From Chitinophagaceae bacterium (GTDB lineage Bacteria; Bacteroidota; Bacteroidia; Chitinophagales; Chitinophagaceae): a stretch of 64,000 bases of DNA. The stretch spans positions 1 to 64,000 of the forward strand of contig CANCRO010000001.1 of NCBI GenBank assembly GCA_947380605.1. Direction: 5' to 3'. Positions 1 through 9,855 of this stretch are shown one piece after another. The notes under the pieces were generated by a model that was given only the letters and a program-made list of their open reading frames with translations, searched no databases and was not told the DNA's origin. Each line of letters opens with the position of its first letter. Positions within the stretch are counted from its first letter, which is position 1. A program made the position numbers and the translations under genes.

Positions 1-168
1 CGCTTATTAAATTTCAAAGATGACCCTACCTATTTCGATGCATCTGATGCACTCGCAGTAGCTGTTTGTCATTATTTTCAAGAAAACTCAGTCCTTTCCA
101 AATCAGGAAGTAAAGTAAATGGGTGGGAAGATTTTTTAAAAAATAATCCCTCCAGATTAAAAAAGTAA
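1..168 (+). CDS. ruvC: Crossover junction endodeoxyribonuclease RuvC, C-terminal fragment (5' truncated by window edge)
   Basis: Frame 1 translates RLLNFKDDPTYFDASDALAVAVCHYFQ...SRLKK*; DASDALAVAxCH is the RuvC C-terminal motif. Confidence 0.82.
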   Translation, partial: RLLNFKDDPTYFDASDALAVAVCHYFQENSVLSKSGSKVNGWEDFLKNNPSRLKK

Positions 169-189
169 AAAAATACTTGTTGTAAAAAA

Positions 190-582
190 TTATTGAATAG
201 CCGCTATAATTTTTTGCTGAATTTCCTTAAACTCTTCCACTGACAATTTTAATTTATCACGGGTAAAGTTCAAATCATCTGCAGAATGAATAGGCACCAA
301 ATGCAGATGAGCATGAGGTACTTCTAGCCCTACTACCGAGATACCACATCGATTACAGTCAAATGATTGCTCTATAGCTTGAGCAATTGGCTTAGCGAAT
401 AATAATATGGCTGATAAATAATCCTCGGACAAATCAAAAAATTTATCCGTCTCTATCTTGGATACTATTAAAACATGTCCTTTTACTAATGGAAAAATAT
501 CTAAGAAGGCAAAAAAAAGATCGCTCTCTGCAATTTTGTAACAAGGTATTTCCCCTTTAATAATTTTAGAAAACAAGGTCAT
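190..582 (-). CDS. HIT family protein
   Basis: 130 aa ORF; histidine triad HAHLHLVP; FFAFLDIFPLVKGHVLIVSK typical of HIT proteins. Confidence 0.93.
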   Translation of the reverse strand: MTLFSKIIKGEIPCYKIAESDLFFAFLDIFPLVKGHVLIVSKIETDKFFDLSEDYLSAILLFAKPIAQAIEQSFDCNRCGISVVGLEVPHAHLHLVPIHSADDLNFTRDKLKLSVEEFKEIQQKIIAAIQ

Positions 583-657
583 GGTCTTTTTTATTTTTTA
601 TAAATAAGTACTTATAAACTGTAATGATTGATTTTTCAAAAACCTAAAATAAATAAA

Positions 658-688
658 AAAGGGCAACAGGAATTAACTGGTGCCCTTT
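658..688 (-). terminator. Rho-independent terminator downstream of gldN
   Basis: aaagggca...tgcccttt stem; A-tract on + strand upstream equals T-tract on the minus transcript. Confidence 0.75.
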
Positions 689-709
689 AAACTATTTTTT
701 AAAAGAAGA

Positions 710-1732
710 TTAATACTTCCACAAATCCTGCTCGTAATTAAATACTTTCTCTTTAAGACGTTCTCCTTCCAACAACTGGAAAACACCATTATCTACTAAA
801 CCTTTTTGAAGTTTAATCGGAATATCAAATGGGTTGTCAATGGTAGTTTTAGTAATGCGTCCACTAAACATTCTGCTTTCAAATAAATCTTCCCAACTCA
901 TTCTTCCACCAAAATTCTTTCCATTATATACGTCATATCTAGACAAAACTGGTCTCAAGTCTGGGTAATAGATCCAGAACATTTCAGATTCTCCCAAATT
1001 TTCACCTGTAGAGGTAATTACCTTTTTAAGAGGGGCAATTCCCAATATTCTCCAAAAAAGCCTAGAGCTTTCTTTGTCAAAAATCACTTCTTCTTTTATT
1101 CTGAATTTATAAAAGGAATCTAAGTTTACTTCTCTAGGCGTTTCTTTTTTTCCAATACTCACCCCGGCAGAATCATAAATATCAACCATCTCAGGAGCAT
1201 CACGTATCTTGTTATTTACCTGTGCAATTGTCATAGGAGTGGTGAACCTGTCATCAATAGCATCAAAGGCAGTTACTAGCGTATCTTGAATCGCTTTCAT
1301 TAATATTGAAAGAAAGCGTTGGTTACCATTATCTTCATCTGCAGAATACATGAAAGGGAGATTGACTTTTTCCCTTGCATCAATTTCACGCCATATTTTA
1401 TGGCGATAAATAGCATCATCAGCCCTGATATGCTCATAAGGTAAAGGAAACCTTTCCTTAATTCCCATGTCTGTATCGGCGCCATTATCTGGACGAAGCG
1501 ATTTTTTTAATTTGGGTACAGGTAAACTATCCACCTTTGGAACGGGAGGTGGAGCAATCACTACAGCAGGCTTCACTGTATCTACTATAGGAACTGGAGC
1601 TGGCGGCGGCGGCGGAGTAGGCGCAGTCTGAACTGCCTTCTTCTTTGGCTTTGCTTTTTGAGCCTCAGCGCAATTCGTAAATGCAGCAAAGCTCAATAAC
1701 AACAATATTAATTTTAAAGAATGCCTATACAT
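710..1732 (-). CDS. gldN: Gliding motility / type IX secretion protein GldN
   Basis: 340 aa; IKERFPLPYEHIRADDAIYRHKIWREIDAREKVNLPF and FWIYYPDLRPVLSRYDVYN typical of GldN; position after gldM. Confidence 0.93.
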   Translation of the reverse strand: MYRHSLKLILLLLSFAAFTNCAEAQKAKPKKKAVQTAPTPPPPPAPVPIVDTVKPAVVIAPPPVPKVDSLPVPKLKKSLRPDNGADTDMGIKERFPLPYEHIRADDAIYRHKIWREIDAREKVNLPFMYSADEDNGNQRFLSILMKAIQDTLVTAFDAIDDRFTTPMTIAQVNNKIRDAPEMVDIYDSAGVSIGKKETPREVNLDSFYKFRIKEEVIFDKESSRLFWRILGIAPLKKVITSTGENLGESEMFWIYYPDLRPVLSRYDVYNGKNFGGRMSWEDLFESRMFSGRITKTTIDNPFDIPIKLQKGLVDNGVFQLLEGERLKEKVFNYEQDLWKY

Positions 1733-1751
1733 AGCCCTGTTTTTATTTATT

Positions 1752-3260
1752 TTAGTATAACACTATACCAACACCTTGAATATCACGCTGTCTTCCATCT
1801 GGACCCTGAACTTTTACGTTATCGAAAGTAACACTTGTACCGGGCATTGCTCTTTGCATTAAAGAAGCAATCGGAGCAAGGTTATTTCCTTTTAATTCTG
1901 CTGTCTGCACATTTGCAAAATTAGCGCCAGAAAAATAAACAGTTGCAGATACAACAGAAAAATTAGCCGCAAAATCAAAGTTTTCTAATTCTGCACGACA
2001 ATATTGCTGCGCTTTAAAACTACCAGAAGTCATTCTCGTTCCACCTGGTCCAACTTTAAATATAGGATTAGGTATTTCTTTCACTCTGAATTCAAATGGA
2101 GTTGTTTTACCATCTGCAGTAACTGTAATATTAGCCTTTCCTATTGTGGTAACTCTTGCAATACGATTTCCATTGGAACCACTTAAAGTACCTCCAGTCA
2201 TAGAAACAGTCGTTTTGTCCCAACCTGAACCAGAAGATATTGTAATTGGATTATCAACACCAATATAAAATACATTCATTTTGTCAAGCATAACAGCTGC
2301 ACCACCTGGAGTTCCTACAGTGTATTCAACATCAATTGTTTTAGTCTGTTTATTTCCATCCTGATCTAAATAATTAACCACTACTGGAACTTTTTTAACT
2401 CCAGCACCGCTTGCAGTCAATTTATAAGACCCCTTACCTTCTACTGCAGCAACGCTTGATCCACCAATACTAATCTGAGGGGCTGCTTCAGAACTGTAAG
2501 CTGCAACACCAGCAGTTATTTCAACTTCTTGGCCTGGCATAACATAATTAGAACTTTGTCCAACTAATACACCCGTTTTATCAAATCTAACTTTAACCGC
2601 TCCAATTTGTTCATGACAAAAAGTTACTACCTGATTTTCAGCATTTTTAATGTTATTTTGAAACTTACTCAACAAGGTTAAACCTGCTACAGTAGGTGTC
2701 ATATGAAAATAAGCTTGAGTAAACTCTTTTTTCTCTCCATCTTGTCCAACAGGAGGTTCTACATCTACTGGTAAAGTTTTTTCAAACTTAAGTTTAATGG
2801 AAGGGTCAATTTCTAACATCGCTGTTTTATACGCTTTCAATTTTGCCTCTAATTCTTTTCCTTTTCCTTCTGTATCAAATAAACGAGAAGCGGCATCCAA
2901 ATTATCTTCCTTAAAAGTTTCTTTGCCATTTCTAATTTCCAATCCTGAAGCCTGCTTTAAGGCTTTCTTCAGACCTTCTACATAACCATTCATTTCGTCT
3001 GAGAGCTTTTTTGCCTGATCAGCCTTAGGTGCCCAAACTTTTGCCTTTTCGGCTGTCTTTGGATCTGTCAAATTATCGGCCAATGAATTATACATAGTTT
3101 CGTTAGCTGCCGTTAAGTTAGCATTCGAATTTTGTAAGCTCAAATCAACCACTTTAAAGGCATTCAAAATCTCGCTCGATACATTCATTGCTAACAATGC
3201 TGTTAACACTAAATACATCAAGTTGATCATCTTCTGCCGGGGCTCTTTAGGTAAAGCCAT
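1752..3260 (-). CDS. gldM: Gliding motility / type IX secretion protein GldM
   Basis: 502 aa; MALPKEPRQKMINLMYLVLTALLAMNVSSEILNAF N-terminus characteristic of GldM. Confidence 0.95.
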   Translation of the reverse strand: MALPKEPRQKMINLMYLVLTALLAMNVSSEILNAFKVVDLSLQNSNANLTAANETMYNSLADNLTDPKTAEKAKVWAPKADQAKKLSDEMNGYVEGLKKALKQASGLEIRNGKETFKEDNLDAASRLFDTEGKGKELEAKLKAYKTAMLEIDPSIKLKFEKTLPVDVEPPVGQDGEKKEFTQAYFHMTPTVAGLTLLSKFQNNIKNAENQVVTFCHEQIGAVKVRFDKTGVLVGQSSNYVMPGQEVEITAGVAAYSSEAAPQISIGGSSVAAVEGKGSYKLTASGAGVKKVPVVVNYLDQDGNKQTKTIDVEYTVGTPGGAAVMLDKMNVFYIGVDNPITISSGSGWDKTTVSMTGGTLSGSNGNRIARVTTIGKANITVTADGKTTPFEFRVKEIPNPIFKVGPGGTRMTSGSFKAQQYCRAELENFDFAANFSVVSATVYFSGANFANVQTAELKGNNLAPIASLMQRAMPGTSVTFDNVKVQGPDGRQRDIQGVGIVLY

Positions 3261-3367
3261 AGTATTTTGGATTTATGGTTGTTATAAATTTAAATTATAA
3301 ATGTCTACTGCTTGCCTAATAAAATACAGTTTAGGGTATCTATACTAAGTTTATCAGCTTTCAAAGC

Positions 3368-4138
3368 CTATGAATTTTTCATTTGCATTGCACTCAACAT
3401 ATTGCCGTAGATAGAATTTAATCTGCTTAGATTTCCAGCTAATATATTAATTTGTTCCTTCGTTTTGGTAGCATCATCTACACTGCTCATCATCACAGTA
3501 CTAGCCTCAGCCATTTTACCATAAAAACTATTCAACGCTTTAAGATGATTGTTACTTTCTTTTAATTCAAGTTCATAAATAGTATTTAAACTACCTAAGT
3601 TCTTAGTTAAAACTTGTACTTGCTCATGAAAGGCTTTTGTACTTTCAGTTGCTGAATTAAAAGAAGACATAGCAGCTGCACTATTACTAAATGCAGTAGA
3701 CATTGAACCCAAAGCGAATGTAGCTTCCTTTGCTTTTGCACCTAGTTCATTGGTTGATTTAACAGTTTCACCCATATCAGCAAAACTTCCTACGGTAGTG
3801 CCTAATTTAGCAAAACCTTCGCTTAATTTTTTCATGTTTGTAGGAGTGATATCTGCTTCCTGCAACATTTTATCCATGCTCTTTAAAGCAGGATTTCCAG
3901 TTTCAACTGGAACAGCAGCTGGTGCAGCAGGTCCTTCAGGTGGCGGTGAAAACACATACAATAACGCGTAACCCAAAAAGATGATAGACTCAGTCCACAA
4001 TCCAATTTTTAACCAAATGTCCGCACCAGGAGCATGGGTAATTTTGAAAAGTGCTCCCAACAATACCGGAACGGCTGCTGCAGACACAAAAATATTTAGT
4101 ATTCGATCTATTGGACGGGATTGACCAGCGGCTGACAT
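3368..4138 (-). CDS. gldL: Gliding motility / type IX secretion motor protein GldL
   Basis: 256 aa; two N-terminal TM helices with LWTESIIFLGYAL; cytoplasmic C-terminal part; gldKLMN order. Confidence 0.93.
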   Translation of the reverse strand: MSAAGQSRPIDRILNIFVSAAAVPVLLGALFKITHAPGADIWLKIGLWTESIIFLGYALLYVFSPPPEGPAAPAAVPVETGNPALKSMDKMLQEADITPTNMKKLSEGFAKLGTTVGSFADMGETVKSTNELGAKAKEATFALGSMSTAFSNSAAAMSSFNSATESTKAFHEQVQVLTKNLGSLNTIYELELKESNNHLKALNSFYGKMAEASTVMMSSVDDATKTKEQINILAGNLSRLNSIYGNMLSAMQMKNS

Positions 4139-4257
4139 AATTTTTGAATTTTAAATGTTAAATTTTTGTTTTTTATAATCAATTGTTAGGATACCTACAT
4201 CAAAGTATATTTTCAACAATCTTTAGGAAAGTTCGGAAATTAATTTTAAAAATCTAT

Positions 4258-5556
4258 TTATTTCCCCTTTTTATTTGCAGGGGGAAGATCAATTATACAT
4301 CTAAATCCTATATATGATTTGGAGGTATCCTGATATTCGTAATTACGTGCACTAGTCTGCAAATAATATCCAACATCTTTCCAACTTCCCCCACGGGTAA
4401 CTTTTCTTTTCATACGAGGAGGGTCAGATTCTTTTGCATTCCAACGTACCTCAGGATTCATATCATGCTGAAAACTATAACCACCTTCATAAAATAAAGA
4501 AGAAGTCCATTCCGCCACATTACCCGACATATTATATAAACCGAAATCATTTGGCCAGTAAGCATCTGCTCTAACCGTATAAAAACCACCATCTTCTGGG
4601 TAATTACCCCTTCCTGGTTTAAAATTGGCTAAAAGACATCCCTTTCTATTTCTTAAATAAGGACCTCCCCATGGGTAAGGTGATTGAGAACGACCACCAC
4701 GAGCTGCATATTCCCATTGTGCTTCCGTCGGTAGTCTGAAATCAGATTCTGTCATTCTTTTCTTTGATTCCAAAAATCCATTTAAATATTGAGTTCTCCA
4801 TTCACAAAATGCTGTGGCTTGTTTCCAAGAAATACCTACCACAGGATAATTTCCAAATGCAGGATGACTATAATATTTTTTAGCCATTGGCTCATTGTAA
4901 GAATAAGCGAAATCTCTTACCCAGCATAGAGTGTCTGGGTAAATTTGTAAATCCTTCTTAACAATGAATTTTGAGCGCTGAACACCTTTAGGGCTTTTAG
5001 CCGCTTCTTTGAAATCAAATATTTCTGAGTGGAAAACTAATTTTGTAGGATCAATTTCCTTTTTATTAAAAATACGATTATCAGGCGTAAGTATCATTGC
5101 ATCTACCTTCTCCATCGTTGCCTTATCACCCCACTTGATAGTTTTTGCTTTTTTCCAGTCGATTGTTTCTACCCCATCCGTTCCGGCTTTAACATAACCC
5201 ATTAGCTTTGCTGCGATAGAGTCTCTTACCCAATTCGTAAACTGCCGATATTCATTATTGGTAATTTCGGTAGCATCCATCCAAAAAGAATTGATTGAAA
5301 CCTGTTTATTTCTTGCAGTATAGGCAAAATTCATGTCCTCATCACTAGGACCCATATGGAAAGTTCCAGGCGGAATATAAACCATTCCCGGAGGCTTTGG
5401 AAGCGACCAATTCCTTGAAGGCTCTACTCCGTATAGTTGTCCATCGGATGGCAAAGCCTTCCCTTTCTTGTTTTTTCCAAGCATTTTACAGCTAGACAAA
5501 AAACAAAAAGAGATTAGAATTATAATAGCTAAAGCCCTATTTATCATTGATATCAT
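4258..5556 (-). CDS. gldK: Gliding motility lipoprotein GldK (FGE-sulfatase family)
   Basis: SUMF/FGE-like domain (MVYIPPGTFHMGPSDED..., FRLPTEAQWEYAARGG, VTRGGSWKD); lipobox-like LSSC. ORF-track start (TTG, 5574) overlaps a -7 box, so ATG at 5556 (or 5547) is preferred. Confidence 0.93.
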   Translation of the reverse strand: MISMINRALAIIILISFCFLSSCKMLGKNKKGKALPSDGQLYGVEPSRNWSLPKPPGMVYIPPGTFHMGPSDEDMNFAYTARNKQVSINSFWMDATEITNNEYRQFTNWVRDSIAAKLMGYVKAGTDGVETIDWKKAKTIKWGDKATMEKVDAMILTPDNRIFNKKEIDPTKLVFHSEIFDFKEAAKSPKGVQRSKFIVKKDLQIYPDTLCWVRDFAYSYNEPMAKKYYSHPAFGNYPVVGISWKQATAFCEWRTQYLNGFLESKKRMTESDFRLPTEAQWEYAARGGRSQSPYPWGGPYLRNRKGCLLANFKPGRGNYPEDGGFYTVRADAYWPNDFGLYNMSGNVAEWTSSLFYEGGYSFQHDMNPEVRWNAKESDPPRMKRKVTRGGSWKDVGYYLQTSARNYEYQDTSKSYIGFRCIIDLPPANKKGK

Positions 5557-5571
5557 TTTTAAAAAGCTCGA

Positions 5572-5579
5572 CAAATGTA
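5572..5579 (-). promoter_or_regulatory. Bacteroidota-type -7 element TACATTTG upstream of gldK
   Basis: Minus strand reads TACATTTG (consensus TAnnTTTG) about 16 nt upstream of the ATG at 5556; no clear -33 TTG. Confidence 0.5.
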
Positions 5580-5685
5580 AGGATTATTTTGAATTTAACT
5601 TAGTTCAGAGAGTATTTACACCATTTTTTTTAGCCTAAATGTAAAGTACCGCCAAGTAAAACGAATTGGATTATAAAAAATTGTG

Positions 5686-7773
5686 TTAGATCCTTCTAAT
5701 TTTATTGCTTTTTTCAATTTCTAAAAACAATGATTTTGTACTTAAAAAAGGTGCCAAACAGCTATAATTCTTGCATAAAAAGATGCTATCTGATGGTCCC
5801 GAAGGCTTTGCCACTAACAATGGAAAGGCTTTCTGCTCTTTTTCCGACCCCATCATCACCATATTAGGTACATATTTTGATAAAATATCATTTGATATAT
5901 CAACATAATTTGAACCGATCACTACAATTTCATTTACCCCCATTACTTGATAAAGCAGTAAAGAAGCCCATATACCAAAAGAACCAGGATATTTCAGCGT
6001 TGAATTCGAAATGATCTTTATCATTTGATTTGATCGATCCCGCCATTGCGCATTATCAAAAATAATGGCGAGTTGCAAAAGATTTTCCGCCATCACCGAA
6101 TTTCCTGAAGGAGTTGCTCCATCATATATCTCCTTTTTTCGAACAATAACATCGGTTTGATCCTGATGAGTAAAATAGAAAAAACAAGACTCCTCGTCAC
6201 TGAAATTTTCAATAACATAACTGCAATAATCAAAAGCCTTTAACAAATAATTTTCTGATAAACTTGTCTTGTATAATTGAAGTAATGCAGCAATTAGATA
6301 AGCGTAATCATCCAGAAAAGCTACATACTTACTTATTCCATTTTTGTAAGTATGCATTAGTTGTAAGCTATTCTCTGTAGGGGTGAATTTATTTTGTAAA
6401 AAAATGAAATTGGTTGTCGCTATTTTTTGATAAGTAGGATCTGCCAAAACCACCGCTGCTTTTGCTATTGATTGTAACATCAAAGCATTCCATCCCAAAA
6501 TTATTTTGTCATCCAATGAAGGTTTAATTCGGTTGCTTCTTTGTAGAGATAATTTTTGAAGACATTGTTGGATAGTTCTTTCAAATGTTTCTTTATTTAA
6601 TCCTCTTGCTTTTGTAAAATCTTCAATTGACTGAAGATTTCGAAGTATATTTTTTTCTTCCCAATTACCTTGTTCACTGATATCAAAAAATGCACAAAAC
6701 AATTCAGCCTTTTCACCTAAAATAATATCAACTTCTTTCTTTTGCCACACATAATACTTTCCCTCTTCTCCCTCACTATCAGCATCCAAGGCTGCATAAA
6801 AACCACCTTCGGAACTCATTAATTCGGTTTGAACAAAAGCAATCGTTTTTCGGATTGCATCGGCATATTTTTTATCAGCAGTAATTTGATAAGCATCGCA
6901 CAAAATATTTATAAGTAACGCATTATCATATAGCATTTTCTCAAAATGCGGGGCTAACCATTCTTCATCAGTACTATAGCGAGCTAACCCTCCTGCAATA
7001 TGGTCATAAATACCACCCATCAGCATCTTATCAATCGAAAGCAAAGCCTGTTGTAAAGCCTCCTTGTTATCTGTAAAATAGTGATAGCGCAATAAATATT
7101 GAATAGTAAATGTTTGAGGAAATTTAGGAGCCTTGCCAAAACCACCCCATTGAGTATCGGCAGTTTTCATGATGGTCGTAAACATTTGATCACACTGCTC
7201 AATCGTTGCCAATTGCTGATCATTATTAGAATCCATAGGGTTTACCAAGGCACCAAAACTATTAGCCTTTAACAAATGATCGGTTAGATTTTCTGCTTGG
7301 GCCTCAATTTCATTTTTTCTTTCCTTCCATGCTTGTAAAATACTATTTAAAACATCCGTCCAGGAAGATCTATTATATGCTTTTTGAGGAGGGAAATAAG
7401 TACCCCCGTAAAAAGGTTTTGCTTGAGGGGTTAAAAAAACATTCAGCGGCCAACCTCCGTTTCCAGCTATAGCCTGAACAGCATCCATGTAGATATGATC
7501 TAAATCGGGGCGCTCCTCTCGATCTACTTTAATATTTACAAAATGATCATTCATCAGCTTAGCCACCGTCTCATTTTCAAAACTTTCCCTCTCCATCACA
7601 TGACACCAATGACAAGCAGAATAGCCTATACTTACCAAAATGATTTTATCTTCTTGTTTAGCCTTTTTCAGCGCCTCTTCTCCCCATGGAAACCATTCTA
7701 CTGGATTATGTGCATGCTGAAGTAGATAGGGACTAGTTTCATTAATCAATCGATTGGTAAAAGTAGCATGCAT
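5686..7773 (-). CDS. Thioredoxin domain-containing protein (DUF255 / YyaL / spermatogenesis-associated protein 20 family)
   Basis: 695 aa; [29 protein letters not shown]...[31 protein letters not shown]. Confidence 0.93.
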   Translation of the reverse strand: MHATFTNRLINETSPYLLQHAHNPVEWFPWGEEALKKAKQEDKIILVSIGYSACHWCHVMERESFENETVAKLMNDHFVNIKVDREERPDLDHIYMDAVQAIAGNGGWPLNVFLTPQAKPFYGGTYFPPQKAYNRSSWTDVLNSILQAWKERKNEIEAQAENLTDHLLKANSFGALVNPMDSNNDQQLATIEQCDQMFTTIMKTADTQWGGFGKAPKFPQTFTIQYLLRYHYFTDNKEALQQALLSIDKMLMGGIYDHIAGGLARYSTDEEWLAPHFEKMLYDNALLINILCDAYQITADKKYADAIRKTIAFVQTELMSSEGGFYAALDADSEGEEGKYYVWQKKEVDIILGEKAELFCAFFDISEQGNWEEKNILRNLQSIEDFTKARGLNKETFERTIQQCLQKLSLQRSNRIKPSLDDKIILGWNALMLQSIAKAAVVLADPTYQKIATTNFIFLQNKFTPTENSLQLMHTYKNGISKYVAFLDDYAYLIAALLQLYKTSLSENYLLKAFDYCSYVIENFSDEESCFFYFTHQDQTDVIVRKKEIYDGATPSGNSVMAENLLQLAIIFDNAQWRDRSNQMIKIISNSTLKYPGSFGIWASLLLYQVMGVNEIVVIGSNYVDISNDILSKYVPNMVMMGSEKEQKAFPLLVAKPSGPSDSIFLCKNYSCLAPFLSTKSLFLEIEKSNKIRRI

Positions 7774-7847
7774 AAATTTTATTACTTTTTTGCAATTTTA
7801 AAATACAGCCTTTAAATGAAAATAAGAGAGAAAGAAAAATGAGCAAA

Positions 7848-8627
7848 TTATTTCTTCTTGTTCGAAGAAAGGTAAAGTTCTAAGGCACTTACCATACTAG
7901 GAGCTTGGGGCTGGGGAGCTTTTATATGAAGCGTAAGCCCTGCATCTTCTGCGGCTTTAAAAGTATTGACTCCAAATACGCCTATTTTAGTTCCGTTCTG
8001 TTTGAATTTAGGGAAATTTTCAAGCAAGCTTTTTACTCCTCCCGGTGTAAATAAACAAATCACGTCAAAATTTTGAGCAATCACTTCCTTAATATCATTA
8101 CTAATAATTCTATACATGATAGGCGTAGCATATTCGCAATGATGGTCTTTAAGCCAATTAGTAATTTCACTATCAAAGGATTCTGAACAGGGATAAAGAA
8201 ATTTTTCATTATCCTTATGTTTGTTAATTACTTCAAAAAAACTTTTGTTAGTACCATCTGCACCATAAAACACTTTACGCTTTCTATATAAAATAAATTT
8301 CTGTAGATAAAGTGCAACCGCTTCGGTAATACAAAAGTACTTTGTGTCCTGAGAAATATTAGTCTTCAATTCTTCACAAGTACGAAAAAAATTATCTATC
8401 GCATGACGACTTGTAAAAATAACAGCCGTATAATTAATGATATCAATTTTTTGTTTGCGGAATTCCTTGGCAGAGATACTGTCAACTATAATGAAAGGAA
8501 AAAAATGTAATTCTATATTATGCTTTTTGGCAAGATCAAAATAAGGCGACCTATCACCGTCTGGCTTAGGCTGAGTAATGAGGATTTTTTTTATCACGCT
8601 ATTTATTGATTCAGGTTTTTTTTTCAT
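7848..8627 (-). CDS. hemD: Uroporphyrinogen-III synthase
   Basis: 259 aa; HemD-like KILITQPKPDGDRSPYFDLAKKHNIE...AVIFTSRHAIDNFFR...FTPGGVKSLLENFP. Confidence 0.85.
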   Translation of the reverse strand: MKKKPESINSVIKKILITQPKPDGDRSPYFDLAKKHNIELHFFPFIIVDSISAKEFRKQKIDIINYTAVIFTSRHAIDNFFRTCEELKTNISQDTKYFCITEAVALYLQKFILYRKRKVFYGADGTNKSFFEVINKHKDNEKFLYPCSESFDSEITNWLKDHHCEYATPIMYRIISNDIKEVIAQNFDVICLFTPGGVKSLLENFPKFKQNGTKIGVFGVNTFKAAEDAGLTLHIKAPQPQAPSMVSALELYLSSNKKK

Positions 8628-8668
8628 ATGACCAACCGTACGGGATAAAATGAATATTCAATGCAAAA

Positions 8669-9610
8669 TTATAGATTTTTACTTAATAAAACCACGAGTC
8701 CCTTGTAAACTATTAAAACCGGTATTATTTCAACCCCTATGATATACAATATAAAATGAAATCCGCTTACTTTTAACTGATTGGGTAACAAGGCATATGA
8801 CCTCAAAAATCGCAATAAAAATAAAATCCCTACCAATAAAAGTGAAACTATAACAGCTGAATTAGCTAAAACTGGGATAGAAAATGCGATAATCACAATA
8901 AAAGGAAGTAAAAAAATACCCATTACCTTATTAAATAAAAAAACAATAAATACATAGTTATTCGTTACTTCTTTTAATCCAGTAATCCACCCGGTAAATT
9001 TTATAGTAAAAAATTTAATCAAATAAAGTAGTCCTAAACTAAACGTGCAATAAGCCAATATTTGCCAAAAATCGAGGTAGTCAACCCAATGTTCATACAT
9101 TAATAGTAAATATATATAGAGTCCTCCCGAAAATATAAATAACAAATTAAACAAAAGCGATTGCAGTTTAGCCTGTAACAACTGCTCAATTAATTGACTT
9201 TGTCTTAAGGAAGCATTGAAGAAAAAGCTAAAAAGATTATTGAAGTATCGAGTATAAACAAATCTCAAAAAAGCCAAAAGCAACACAATTATGGTTACTA
9301 AATAAAATAGTCTGTCTTTTGGAAAACGTTTTTTTTCTTGAATATCCCAGGCTACCGGTTTTGAAGAACTGTTTAGATATTGGTTGGCTGCCAGCATTTT
9401 GTTAAACGCCTCATAATAAGAGTAGGTCAATTTACCCACCTTATTTTCAACTGCCCTTGAAGAGTCTGTCAACAAAAGACTTTTAGGTAAAGTAATACTA
9501 TCCTTTATTTTATTTACAGCATCCTTACCTACCAGACTACTGTCTGTCTGTTGGGCAAAAAGCAAAACAGGCAACCAAACAATACTTACAAATAATATAA
9601 TCTGCTTCAA
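8669..9610 (-). CDS. DUF4271 domain-containing membrane protein
   Basis: 313 aa; signal peptide, several TM segments; next to hemD as in other Bacteroidota. Confidence 0.7.
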   Translation of the reverse strand: MKQIILFVSIVWLPVLLFAQQTDSSLVGKDAVNKIKDSITLPKSLLLTDSSRAVENKVGKLTYSYYEAFNKMLAANQYLNSSSKPVAWDIQEKKRFPKDRLFYLVTIIVLLLAFLRFVYTRYFNNLFSFFFNASLRQSQLIEQLLQAKLQSLLFNLLFIFSGGLYIYLLLMYEHWVDYLDFWQILAYCTFSLGLLYLIKFFTIKFTGWITGLKEVTNNYVFIVFLFNKVMGIFLLPFIVIIAFSIPVLANSAVIVSLLLVGILFLLRFLRSYALLPNQLKVSGFHFILYIIGVEIIPVLIVYKGLVVLLSKNL

Positions 9611-9787
9611 TTGGCAATAAATTAAAACAAAAATATACTGATTTTAAATAGGAATAATTAAATTATCTAAATCTATCAAACGGAACAGAAAAATCGGATA
9701 GGTAACCCTCCCCCTTTAAATACCCTTTTAATAATACTCCCTAATTGAATCATAGATACCCAAAAAATAACTGGAAATGAAAGATGT

Positions 9788-9795
9788 TATCTTTG
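9788..9795 (+). promoter_or_regulatory. -7 element TATCTTTG upstream of hemW
   Basis: Matches TAnnTTTG; lies just inside the ORF-track start of hemW. Confidence 0.5.
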
Positions 9796-9855
9796 CAATC
9801 AACTTCAATTTCATTCCGGACTCAATTTATTAAGTTCACTAAAAAAAGCAACCAT

